Assembly: GCF_003625475.1 (NCBI RefSeq)
Contig: NZ_RAIQ01000004.1
Location: forward strand, 407,607-471,606
Origin: Butyrivibrio sp. X503
Lineage (GTDB): Bacteria > Bacillota > Clostridia > Lachnospirales > Lachnospiraceae
DNA length: 64,000 bases
Reading direction: 5' to 3'
Part shown: one piece after another, positions 44,589 to 52,793 of the stretch
Numbering within the stretch: the stretch's first letter is position 1
Layout: the number at the start of each line of letters is the position of its first letter
Program-made: the position numbers and the translations under genes
Notes under the pieces: generated by a model
What the model was told of the DNA's origin: nothing
Databases searched by the model: none
Seen by the model: only the letters and a program-made list of their open reading frames with translations

Positions 44589-45410
44589 ATGATCCCAACA
44601 TCAGATTACCATCTACACACACATAACTCCACAGACAGCACGGCTTCAATGGAATCTATGATAGAGAGCGCTCTGTCAAAGGGACTTACCGATATTTGTT
44701 TTACGGATCACCTTGATCTGGATTATCCTCACTACGACGAACTTCCCAAAGATGCATTTAAGCTTGATGCCAAAGCTTATCATAAAGAAATCTCTTTTTA
44801 CCGTGAAAAATACAAGGACAAGATCCACATAGGATACGGTGTCGAGGTCGGTATGCAGACACATATCGCCAAAGAAAACTCTGATTTCATCAAGGCAGAA
44901 CCTTTCGATTTCGTCATCGCATCGATCCATCTGATAAACAGAAAAGACCCTTACTATCCCGACTTCTGGGATGGCGTCGACCCGGCGAAGATCCTAAAAG
45001 ACTACTTCGAGCTCACGCTTGAAAACCTCAAAGCTTTCGAAGACTACGACGTCCTGGGACACCTCGATTATCTTACACGCTATGTTCCTGACGGTGATAA
45101 TTCCTATTATTCATACCAAAGATACCATGAGGAGATTGATGCAATTCTCCTTCATATTATTAAGAACGGCAAGGGCCTTGACCTTAATTCAAAGCCTATA
45201 TTCAAAGGGGCAACGGATCCCAATCCGCACCGCGACGTGCTTAAGAGATATAAAGAACTCGGCGGAAGGATCATCACCCTTGGCTCCGACGCCCACAAAC
45301 CGGAAGGCGTGGCAGGTTCTTTTGACGTGTTAAAAGAAATTGCTATATCCTGCGGGTTTGACGAATATTGCACCTTCGAAAAAAGAACCCCCATATTCCA
45401 CAAGCTCTAA
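44589..45410 (+). CDS. PHP-domain phosphatase, histidinol-phosphatase type
   Basis: This 273-residue protein is a PHP-fold metal-dependent phosphoesterase. It opens with the metal ligands DYHLHTHNS, has FTDHLDLD, a central GVEVG, an ASIHL histidine, VLGHLDYL, and ends with GSDAHKPEG. The arrangement matches HisK-type histidinol phosphatases, which act in histidine synthesis, but related proteins hydrolyse other phosphates and no his gene is close. I start at the ATG at 44589 because CGGAGTG precedes it; an upstream in-frame ATG lacks a ribosome site. Confidence 0.85.
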   Translation: MIPTSDYHLHTHNSTDSTASMESMIESALSKGLTDICFTDHLDLDYPHYDELPKDAFKLDAKAYHKEISFYREKYKDKIHIGYGVEVGMQTHIAKENSDFIKAEPFDFVIASIHLINRKDPYYPDFWDGVDPAKILKDYFELTLENLKAFEDYDVLGHLDYLTRYVPDGDNSYYSYQRYHEEIDAILLHIIKNGKGLDLNSKPIFKGATDPNPHRDVLKRYKELGGRIITLGSDAHKPEGVAGSFDVLKEIAISCGFDEYCTFEKRTPIFHKL

Positions 45411-45510
45411 AACGCAAGGAAAGAAGTTACTAATAAACGGAAAATAGTGTAAAATCTTAAGTGAAGCAGCATTACCTTATTCTTATATTTTTATGAGCGG
45501 GAGAACAAAT

Positions 45511-46236
45511 ATGAAAGCTGATTTTTATTCAAAAAGTCAAAGAGCCAACATTTACAATTCCGTCTTTACTTATAAGGTGGTATCTCTTTTTATCTTGTTT
45601 GTTATAACGGTGATCCTAGCCTACAACTATAACAAGGACAAGAATCTTCTTTCCGGAGCCGGCGGAATAATAGGGCTTGTCACAGCTTCGATCATTCTTT
45701 TCGGTATCTCTATAATCCTTGATTTTTATATCCTGAAAAGAACGGCAGCTATAGGGATAAGGCTCAACAAAATGGCCTATCTCGACAGGCTCACCGGACT
45801 TCCTAACAGATACAGCTGCGACCTTTTGTTCGAAACCTTCAATGATTCCTACAAGCTTGAAAATGCAGGCTTTATTCTGATGAAGATAAACGATCTGTAT
45901 AATGTAAATTCCAAAAAAGGTCACGCCCAGGGCAATGACCTCATTGCGGAGTTTTGCTATATCCTTGAAGACGTCGGCGAAAAGTACGGTTATGTCGGCA
46001 GAAACGGCGGAAACGAATTCATACTCCTTATGGAGGATTGCAATCCCAACAACGCCGATATGTTCCTTTTGGATCTCACCAAAAGACTTCACGGCTACAA
46101 CGAGCTTGGCGTCGGCTCACCGATAGAGATCGCATACGCAAGAGTTCTCAACTCGGATGAAAAGGTTTCTAAAATATCCGAGCTTATTTCCAAAGCCTAC
46201 AAGAAATTAAAGGAAGCTCCTCAGGTACTTTCATGA
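45511..46236 (+). CDS. Membrane GGDEF-like protein with GGNEF motif
   Basis: This 241-residue protein has two membrane helices (about 22-42 and 50-72) and one GGDEF-type domain in which LTGLPNRY is normal but the signature reads GGNEF. The aspartate replaced here is not the main metal ligand in every scheme, so activity is uncertain. I start at the ATG at 45511, seven bases after GGGAG. It is the first gene of the operon with the lipoprotein transglutaminase, overlapping it by four bases, and with the pilin-like genes beyond. Confidence 0.82.
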   Translation: MKADFYSKSQRANIYNSVFTYKVVSLFILFVITVILAYNYNKDKNLLSGAGGIIGLVTASIILFGISIILDFYILKRTAAIGIRLNKMAYLDRLTGLPNRYSCDLLFETFNDSYKLENAGFILMKINDLYNVNSKKGHAQGNDLIAEFCYILEDVGEKYGYVGRNGGNEFILLMEDCNPNNADMFLLDLTKRLHGYNELGVGSPIEIAYARVLNSDEKVSKISELISKAYKKLKEAPQVLS

Positions 46237-47210
46237 AACATAAACACCTTTGTTCATACCAAAACAGAATACTGCCTTTGATACTTATAACGACGGGCAC
46301 CGTGATCATAAGCCTTACGGCATGCGTATCCTTTCATAAATCGACAGTTCCCGAGGGCTACGGAAATCTCGGAACCGAACAGGGCTCAAGAAGCAGCTCT
46401 CCTGTCTGCCTTGTCCCGACATGTCCCGGAACGGATACAAAAGAAAATGAATTCGCTCACGTAGATTATTCCAATTCTTCTGAGGGCTACATCGCAATAC
46501 GCTATCTTGGCTCGTCTCCTAAAGTTAAACTGCAGGTAACCGGTCCGGATGAAGTTACTTACACCTACAATCTTAGCAATGATGTGCCCAAAGATGAGAT
46601 ATTCCCTCTTCAGTCCGGAGACGGAAATTATATAGTAAATGTTTTTGAGAATATCACTTCAAACAGATATTCTCTTGTCTTTTCCACAGAGCTTTCCGTT
46701 ACACTAAAAAACGAGTTTACACCTTTTCTTTATCCCAATCAGTTCGTTGATTTCACGAAAGATTCTCTTGGGGTAAAAGAGGCTGAGACTCTGGCATATC
46801 CTTGTGACAACGACCTTGAAGTAATATCGCAGATCTACAATTATGTCATAGAAAACATCAGCTACGACCATGATAAAGCAAGCAACGTCGAATCCGGATA
46901 TCTTCCCGATATCGATCAAGTTTTTACCGACAAAAAAGGCATCTGCCTCGACTACGCTTCACTTATGACAGCTATGCTCAGAAGTCAGAACATCCCCACC
47001 AAAATGGAGGTCGGATACGCCGGAACGGTTTATCACGCATGGCTCAGTGCCTACGTGGATGATATCGGATGGATCAACGGCATGATAGAATTCGACGGAG
47101 TCGACTGGTCCCTCATGGATCCCACATTTGCGTCAACGACCAAAAAGAGCAAGCTACGCTCCTTCCTAAATGACGAAGACACCAATTATTCGGTTAAATA
47201 CATATATTGA
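46233..47210 (+). CDS. Lipoprotein with transglutaminase-core domain
   Basis: This 325-residue protein has a lipoprotein signal ending in the lipobox LTAC, so it is probably anchored outside the membrane. The C-terminal half is a transglutaminase-like cysteine protease fold with the triad Cys238 (KGICLDYAS), His268 (VYHAWLSAYV) and Asp296 (SLMDPTF). The N-terminal half is a beta-rich region. It may cleave or crosslink surface proteins, perhaps pilin-like partners from the following genes, but this rests only on operon context. Its start overlaps the GGNEF gene stop by four bases. Confidence 0.85.
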   Translation: MKHKHLCSYQNRILPLILITTGTVIISLTACVSFHKSTVPEGYGNLGTEQGSRSSSPVCLVPTCPGTDTKENEFAHVDYSNSSEGYIAIRYLGSSPKVKLQVTGPDEVTYTYNLSNDVPKDEIFPLQSGDGNYIVNVFENITSNRYSLVFSTELSVTLKNEFTPFLYPNQFVDFTKDSLGVKEAETLAYPCDNDLEVISQIYNYVIENISYDHDKASNVESGYLPDIDQVFTDKKGICLDYASLMTAMLRSQNIPTKMEVGYAGTVYHAWLSAYVDDIGWINGMIEFDGVDWSLMDPTFASTTKKSKLRSFLNDEDTNYSVKYIY

Positions 47211-47240
47211 TAATTCCACAAAACTTTTTAGGAGAACCGC

Positions 47241-48305
47241 ATGAACTCTACCGTTAAAAGTAAAAAGCCCAAAAAACTTAACAGCTATGAGATCTCGAGC
47301 TTTTGCAGACAGATGGCGCTACTTATAAAAGCAGGCATCGCTCCCGTGGACGGAATTCAGATCCTCATCGAAGATTCCAAGGACAAAGCCTCAAAAGAGA
47401 TACTAAACAAGCTGAGCCACATATTAAAAAGCGGTGAGAAATTTCACGTTGCGCTAAAGATGAGCGAAGTATTTCCCGACTATGTGGTCCACATGGTGAC
47501 CATAGGTGAAGAATCCGGAAACATGGACGTTGTTATGGAATCGCTCTCCGATTATTACGATCGACAGGAGTCGATCCGGGAGAACATCAAAAACGCCGTA
47601 AGCTATCCGCTTATCATGGTGTTTATGATGATGATCGTCATAACTGTCCTCATCGTCAAAGTTCTCCCTATTTTTGAACAGGTTTTCGCTCAGCTCGGAA
47701 CCGGCATGAACGGCTTCTCGCAGTCGCTTCTGAATATGGGACTTGCGCTCAACAGATACTCTTTTGTCCTGATCGCACTCCTTGTGATACTCGCGGTGGC
47801 CTTCCTTTATTTCTCGCTTACAGAGCACGGCAAAAGAAATTTCAAAAAGTTTATCAAGGGCTTCGGGCCCACAAAACGCCTTGCAAGCGAACTTGAGAGC
47901 GAGCGCTTTGCAAGCGGAATGGTACTTACTCTTTCAAGCGGGATCGATACCTATGAGGGACTTAATCTCGTAAAAAAGCTTGTTGAGAGCAATGATATGA
48001 AAGAAAAAATAGACAAGTGCAGAACCCTTCTTCTTGACGGCGACAGCTTCCCTGAAGCCATTGAAAAGACCGGCATATTCACATCTTTTTACTCACAGAT
48101 GGTCGCTGTCGGCTTTAAATCCGGTTCACTTGATAAAGCAATGCAGCAGATCGCGGATAGATTTGAAAAAGACACGCAAAGACGCATCTACTCTCTTATC
48201 TCCGTCCTTGAACCGACTCTTGTCATCGTGCTTTCGATAATTGTCGGAATGATCCTTATGTCGGTAATCTTGCCGCTTATGGGAATCATGTCAACGATTG
48301 GATAA
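47241..48305 (+). CDS. PilC/GspF-type inner-membrane protein
   Basis: This 354-residue protein is the polytopic platform of type IV pilus and type II secretion machines. It has two similar GspF domains (from FCRQMALLIKAGIAPVDGIQ and again FASGMVLTLSSGIDTYEGL), each with VGFKSGSLDKAM or IGEESGNMDVVM-type motifs, and three membrane helices (about 135-155, 178-198, 318-340). AGGAG precedes the start. The usual ATPase (PilB/GspE) and prepilin peptidase are not in the window, so they must lie elsewhere if the machine is complete. Confidence 0.92.
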   Translation: MNSTVKSKKPKKLNSYEISSFCRQMALLIKAGIAPVDGIQILIEDSKDKASKEILNKLSHILKSGEKFHVALKMSEVFPDYVVHMVTIGEESGNMDVVMESLSDYYDRQESIRENIKNAVSYPLIMVFMMMIVITVLIVKVLPIFEQVFAQLGTGMNGFSQSLLNMGLALNRYSFVLIALLVILAVAFLYFSLTEHGKRNFKKFIKGFGPTKRLASELESERFASGMVLTLSSGIDTYEGLNLVKKLVESNDMKEKIDKCRTLLLDGDSFPEAIEKTGIFTSFYSQMVAVGFKSGSLDKAMQQIADRFEKDTQRRIYSLISVLEPTLVIVLSIIVGMILMSVILPLMGIMSTIG

Positions 48306-48324
48306 TACTGTTTGGGTAAAAGAA

Positions 48325-48669
48325 ATGTCGAAAAGATTCAGATTCAAAGAAAGCTTAATATACGGCATCACAGGGGATTTCTACAGATGGTTTTCCGTAG
48401 TTATCTTTGTTCTTGTTGCCGTTTTTGTCTTCCTTGCGATTGATTCCTCAGGAAAAAACACCATCGAAAAACAGCAGGAATCCTTGGAAAACGCCCTCGC
48501 AAGGGACATTGTTCAGTGCTACGCGATAGAAGGTCGCTACCCTCCCAGTCTTTCATACATCAAGGAACACTACGGTCTTGTGTATGACGACAATACCTTT
48601 TTCGTTGATTATAGGCCGATCGCAGCCAATCTCTATCCGGACGTCACTGTAATCCGCGCCAATAAATAA
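48325..48669 (+). CDS. Pseudopilin-like small membrane protein
   Basis: This 114-residue protein has a basic N-terminus, one membrane helix (about 24-43) and a short extracytoplasmic domain containing CYAIEGRYPPSLSYIKEHYG, a phrase typical of pilin-like proteins that carry an N-terminal helix followed by a small globular head. A clean prepilin peptidase site is not obvious. I start at the ATG at 48325; the frame is open back to the pilC stop, but only through a TTG. It is followed 14 bases later by the next membrane protein. Confidence 0.75.
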   Translation: MSKRFRFKESLIYGITGDFYRWFSVVIFVLVAVFVFLAIDSSGKNTIEKQQESLENALARDIVQCYAIEGRYPPSLSYIKEHYGLVYDDNTFFVDYRPIAANLYPDVTVIRANK

Positions 48670-48683
48670 AAGGAAATTATCTG

Positions 48684-49175
48684 ATGGAACTTGAAGGAAA
48701 AAGATCTCACGTAATAGATACATTATTTGTGCTCTGTCTTCTTTTTCTTTTTATAATCTCCGCCGTCACCGTAATACTGATAGGTGCCGGAGTTTACAAA
48801 AAGAATGTGGAGGCCATGTCCGAAAACCACTCGCACAGGATTGCCTGCGCATATATCTCGGAAAAGATAAGGCAGTCCGACGTCAAAGGACGTGTGTTTA
48901 CCGAGGAGGTTTTCGGTCAGAACACGCTTGTTTTGCAGGACGAAGTGGACGGAGTTCTTTATAACACCTATATCTACAACTACGACGGCTGTCTCATGGA
49001 GCTTTATGCAAGAAGCGACCTTGACGAGATCTATCCTCAGTCGGGTCAGAAAATTCTTAAGATAAGTTCTTTTGACATAAAAGAAATTGAGGATGCGTTC
49101 TTTAAAGTCTCGGTGACTTTAGATGACGGCACCGTTGAAAACTTTCTAATAACACGAAGGAGTGAAGACGCCTGA
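48684..49175 (+). CDS. Pseudopilin-like membrane protein, DUF4860-like
   Basis: This 163-residue protein has one N-terminal membrane helix (about 13-36) and an extracytoplasmic domain with the pattern SEKIRQSD, ending in a beta-rich segment (VSVTLDDGTVENFLITRR). The layout matches minor pseudopilins of Lachnospiraceae that I recall as DUF4860; the name is tentative. AAAGGAA precedes the start. Neighbours are three and 14 bases away, indicating one operon. Confidence 0.75.
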   Translation: MELEGKRSHVIDTLFVLCLLFLFIISAVTVILIGAGVYKKNVEAMSENHSHRIACAYISEKIRQSDVKGRVFTEEVFGQNTLVLQDEVDGVLYNTYIYNYDGCLMELYARSDLDEIYPQSGQKILKISSFDIKEIEDAFFKVSVTLDDGTVENFLITRRSEDA

Positions 49176-49178
49176 GCA

Positions 49179-49712
49179 ATGAATTCTAAAAACAACGCCA
49201 GATCAAGTCTGTTCCTAATGGAACTTATAATAGCGGTATTTTTCTTTTCCCTGGCTGCGGCAGTTTGTATCAGGCTGTTTGTGAGCGCACATTTGACCGC
49301 GCAAAAAACGACAAACTTAAGCCATGCGACCGTATGGAGTCAGAATTTTTCAGAAGCCTTTTATGCCGGAAAAGGCGATATCGCTAGTATCGCGCAGGTA
49401 TACCCTGAAGCCTATACAACCCAGGACAGTGTAATGCTCTTTTTCGACGATAACTGGAATATCTCGAAAAATGCAGGCTCCGAAGTCTCCTATGAGGCAA
49501 TAATCACGACAAGTGAAAAAATAGCGAGCGAAGTGTACGGTGATGTCAGTGATTACGGCACGGAATACAAAGGAGAAGCAACAGTCGGAGACATTGCGAT
49601 CATCGATATAAGAAACTATTCGGAAGTCCTATCTTCCATCCCGGATAATACCAAAGACATTATTTTTTCGTGCTCCGTTGATTATTACGAGCCGGGAAAG
49701 GGGGCAGAATGA
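49179..49712 (+). CDS. Prepilin-like protein
   Basis: This 177-residue protein has an N-terminus resembling a type IV prepilin: a short basic leader then FLMELIIAVFFFSLAAAVCI, with a glutamate at the fifth position of the hydrophobic helix. The glycine normally preceding the cleavage site is not present, so processing is uncertain. The remainder is a soluble head of about 140 residues. It starts three bases after the previous stop and overlaps the next gene by four bases. Confidence 0.78.
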   Translation: MNSKNNARSSLFLMELIIAVFFFSLAAAVCIRLFVSAHLTAQKTTNLSHATVWSQNFSEAFYAGKGDIASIAQVYPEAYTTQDSVMLFFDDNWNISKNAGSEVSYEAIITTSEKIASEVYGDVSDYGTEYKGEATVGDIAIIDIRNYSEVLSSIPDNTKDIIFSCSVDYYEPGKGAE

Positions 49713-50113
49713 GAAGTGAAAGCCGAAGCGCTTCCAGCGTAGGAAGTGCATCCATATTGCTGATATTTACTGTACTGTGCCTTATCTCTTTTGCCACACT
49801 TACCCTTGTAAACTCAAGAGCAGATTACAAACTAAGCAGCGACCTCGCTGAAAGGCAGACTGCCTATTATGAGGCTTGTCATAAAGGAAATGCATTTATT
49901 GCAGCAGTTAATTCGGGTTATGATCGTGAAGGCGGAAAAGACATACATAAAGAAAGTATACCAATAACCGATAGCCAATCGCTCGATATTACGATAATGT
50001 CAAATAGTTCAAAAAAAACATTCAATTCAAACAATAATTGTAGTATAATTCAATGGCAGATAGTCAATCACGGCGATTCCGACTATGATTACACACTTCC
50101 CGTCGCGGAGTGA
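49709..50113 (+). CDS. Small membrane-anchored protein of the pilin operon
   Basis: This 134-residue protein has one membrane helix (about 12-34, SASILLIFTVLCLISFATLT) followed by a soluble domain with ADYKLSSDLAERQTAYYEAC, a pattern like the ends of PilX/GspK-type minor pilins. The start overlaps the upstream stop (ATGA). It is the last gene of the operon. Confidence 0.75.
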   Translation: MRSESRSASSVGSASILLIFTVLCLISFATLTLVNSRADYKLSSDLAERQTAYYEACHKGNAFIAAVNSGYDREGGKDIHKESIPITDSQSLDITIMSNSSKKTFNSNNNCSIIQWQIVNHGDSDYDYTLPVAE

Positions 50114-50291
50114 TTATGGTTATATAAAATAAAAGGTGAAATTTATCAAATTTTAATTTTTTATAATAACGATTTAACGCTCATAATCGAAATCATGTGG
50201 TACAATAGATTATGTACTGAACTACTTTTTTTCAGATAATAGAATTGCTTATATTTTTTTAGCAACTAAAAATACTTATTGGAGGTTCAAT

Positions 50292-50654
50292 ATGGGAAAA
50301 AGAATACTCATTACTGATGACGCCGCTTTCATGCGCATGATGCTCAAAGACATCCTTTCCAAGAACGGATACGAGATTGCCGGAGAAGCTGAGAACGGTA
50401 AGGTCGCTATCGAAAAGTATAATGAGTTGAAGCCCGACCTTGTAACTCTTGATATTACAATGCCTGAGCTTGATGGCATCGGTGCCCTTAAAGGAATTAA
50501 GGCTGCAGATCCCAACGCTGTTTGCATTATGTGCTCTGCAATGGGTCAGCAGGCTATGGTTATCGAGTCCATTCAGGCCGGAGCTAAAGACTTTATAGTT
50601 AAGCCTTTCCAGGCAGACCGTGTACTTGAGGCTGTTAAGAAGGCTATCGGCTAA
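50292..50654 (+). CDS. CheY-like single-domain response regulator
   Basis: This 120-residue receiver has no output domain. It has the acidic pair DD (9-10), phosphoacceptor Asp54 in LVTLDITMPELDG, the switch CSAMGQQ, and the lysine in IVKPFQ. Such proteins act by binding partners, classically FliM or CheA. GGAGG lies seven bases upstream. No chemotaxis genes are adjacent. The FliM-like peptide gene at 7543-7749 is a possible partner, though 43 kb away. Its 3' flank carries a repeat shared with gap. Confidence 0.92.
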   Translation: MGKRILITDDAAFMRMMLKDILSKNGYEIAGEAENGKVAIEKYNELKPDLVTLDITMPELDGIGALKGIKAADPNAVCIMCSAMGQQAMVIESIQAGAKDFIVKPFQADRVLEAVKKAIG

Positions 50655-50785
50655 AGTAATCACTTAGCGGCTGAGAGAACTTGCTGAGGTCTTTTCGAAG
50701 CTAGTTCGAACGTCTTCCGGCGAGGGTTTATCCCGAGAGCGGAAGTTCCTTGTTCTATGCTTCGCTACGAGAGTCGAACTTCCTT
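50655..50785 (+). repeat. Post-stop repeat family, copy 2 (after cheY-like gene)
   Basis: Directly after the stop come AGTAATCACTT, GGTCTTTTCGAAGCTAGT (50688-50705), GAGAGCGGAAGTTCCTTGT (50735-50753) and GAGAGTCGAACTTCC (from 50769). The blocks match the region after gap at 43245-43361. Confidence 0.72.
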
Positions 50786-50797
50786 TTAATGACATTC

Positions 50798-50827
50798 AAA
50801 AGGGAATGCACAACTGCATTCCCTTTT
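50798..50827. terminator. Bidirectional terminator
   Basis: AAAAGGGAATGCA and TGCATTCCCTTTT form a perfect 13-base stem with a four-base loop between two convergent units. Confidence 0.9.
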
Positions 50828-50839
50828 TCATTTTCATTA

Positions 50840-52780
50840 TCACGCCGTTTCCGGCTTCATTCCTGTATACAACTGATAATACCTTTGCTTCTTCGCAATG
50901 AGCTCATCGTGAGTTCCTTGCTCTACTATTCTGCCCTGCTCAAGAACTATGATGCAATCACTGTTCCTTACGGTTGAAAGTCTGTGGGCTATAACGAACG
51001 TTGTTCTGCCCTTCATAAGCTTATCCATACCGTCCTGAACAATTTTCTCCGTTCTTGTATCAATCGAAGATGTAGCTTCATCAAGAATAAGAACCGGAGG
51101 ATCTGCGATAGCGGCTCTTGCGATAGCAAGGAGCTGGCGCTGACCTTGAGAAAGATTGGCTCCGTCACCCGTAAGCATCGTATCGTAGCCTTCGGGAAGT
51201 CTTTTTATAAAGCTGTGAGCATTTGCGAGCTTGGCAGCCGCAATAACCTCCTCATCCGTCGCATTTAACTTACCGAATCTTATGTTATCCGCAACCGTTC
51301 CCGTAAACAGATGTGTATCCTGTAAAACAATTCCGAGAGAACGTCTTAAGTCGGCTTTTTTGATCTTGTTGATATTTATGTTATCGTATCTGATCTTACC
51401 GTCCTGTATATCGTAAAATCTGTTGATAAGATTAGTTATCGTAGTCTTTCCGGCGCCCGTAGATCCGACAAATGCAATCTTCTGTCCGGGTGTCGCATGA
51501 AGTACGATATCGTGGAGAACCATCTTATCATCCGTATATCCAAAGTCTACGCCGTTAAAGGTAACATCGCCTTCCATCTTCTGATAAGTTGTCGTATTCG
51601 TAGCCTTGTGATAGTGCTTCCATGCCCAGTGTCCCGTGTGATGATCGGCTTCAACAATCTCACCGTTCTTTTCCTCGCAGTTCACAAGAAGAACATATCC
51701 GTCATCTTTCTCGGGCTCCGCATCAAGAAGCTTGAAGATACGATCCGCTCCGGCAAGAGCCATAATGATCGAGTTAAACTGCATGCTGACCTGGTTGATC
51801 GGCATACTGAAATTTCTGTTAAATGTAAGGAAGGATGCAAGCGCTCCGACCGTAAAACCTACTGCAATATTATCTGAAAGAGCTATAGCACCGCCTATCA
51901 TTGCGCAGATAACATAGCTCGTATTACCAAGCTGAGCATTGATAGGTCCAAGCGAACCCGAATATGCATTGGCTTTAAATGCGCTGTTACAGAGCGCCTC
52001 GTTAAGCTCATCAAACTTCTCTATATTCTCTGCCTCGTGATTAAATACCTTAACTACTTTCTGCCCCGTCATCATCTCTTCGATATAGCCGTTAAGCGCA
52101 CCGAGATTCTTCTGCTGATCCACAAAGTTCTTTCCCGAAGCCTGGGTAGCCAATGCAGAGCAAATCATCATAACAACTACCATTACAAGTGTCACGAAAG
52201 TAAGAGGTACACTCAGAATACACATAGATACAAAAACACTTACTATCGTGATCGTACTGTTTATAAGCTGAGGAATACTCTGACTTATCATCTGACGAAG
52301 AGTATCGATGTCATTGGTGTAGATAGACATGATATCGCCGTGAGCATGAGTATCAAAGTACTTTATCGGAAGACTCTCCATGTGAACAAAGAGCTCCTCA
52401 CGAAGCCTTTTAAGCGTTCCCTGATTGATATATACCATCACTTTTGACTGAGCATAAGCCGCAAAAGCACCAACGGCATAGAACACCGCAACTCTTGCTA
52501 TTGCCATAAGAAGCGGTCTGAAATCATTGCTTCCGCTATCCAGCATAGGCTGTATATATGTATCTATGAGACTCTTAGTAAAAAAAGTTCCCTGAATGCT
52601 CGAAAATACCGTCAAAATGATACACACCAAGACAATTATCATATGAGCGGGATAATACTTAAAAACATATCCCAATATTCTGACCAATAATGCTCCCGGA
52701 TTTTTAATCTTCGGCGCAGGCATTCCGCGCTTGTTACCGCCGCCCGGTCCGACTTTTATTTCTTTAACCTGTTCTGCCAT
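50840..52780 (-). CDS. ABC exporter half-transporter, canonical subunit
   Basis: This 646-residue protein has a six-helix ABC membrane domain (about 50-340) and a C-terminal ATPase with Walker A VGSTGAGKTT, signature NLSQGQRQ, Walker B VLILDEATSSID with the catalytic Glu, and the H-loop IAHRLST. An insert of about 50 residues precedes Walker A. It pairs with the gene 13 bases upstream to form a heterodimeric exporter, probably for drugs or peptides. The start at 52778-52780 (MAEQVKEIK) has AAGGAGG eight bases upstream, inside the short gap after the partner gene stop. Confidence 0.92.
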   Translation of the reverse strand: MAEQVKEIKVGPGGGNKRGMPAPKIKNPGALLVRILGYVFKYYPAHMIIVLVCIILTVFSSIQGTFFTKSLIDTYIQPMLDSGSNDFRPLLMAIARVAVFYAVGAFAAYAQSKVMVYINQGTLKRLREELFVHMESLPIKYFDTHAHGDIMSIYTNDIDTLRQMISQSIPQLINSTITIVSVFVSMCILSVPLTFVTLVMVVVMMICSALATQASGKNFVDQQKNLGALNGYIEEMMTGQKVVKVFNHEAENIEKFDELNEALCNSAFKANAYSGSLGPINAQLGNTSYVICAMIGGAIALSDNIAVGFTVGALASFLTFNRNFSMPINQVSMQFNSIIMALAGADRIFKLLDAEPEKDDGYVLLVNCEEKNGEIVEADHHTGHWAWKHYHKATNTTTYQKMEGDVTFNGVDFGYTDDKMVLHDIVLHATPGQKIAFVGSTGAGKTTITNLINRFYDIQDGKIRYDNININKIKKADLRRSLGIVLQDTHLFTGTVADNIRFGKLNATDEEVIAAAKLANAHSFIKRLPEGYDTMLTGDGANLSQGQRQLLAIARAAIADPPVLILDEATSSIDTRTEKIVQDGMDKLMKGRTTFVIAHRLSTVRNSDCIIVLEQGRIVEQGTHDELIAKKQRYYQLYTGMKPETA

Positions 52781-52793
52781 AACAAAATCCTCC

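Noticed and set aside
45616..46092. 158-codon minus-strand frame
   Set aside because: Antisense to the GGNEF gene, which has a ribosome site and recognisable motifs.
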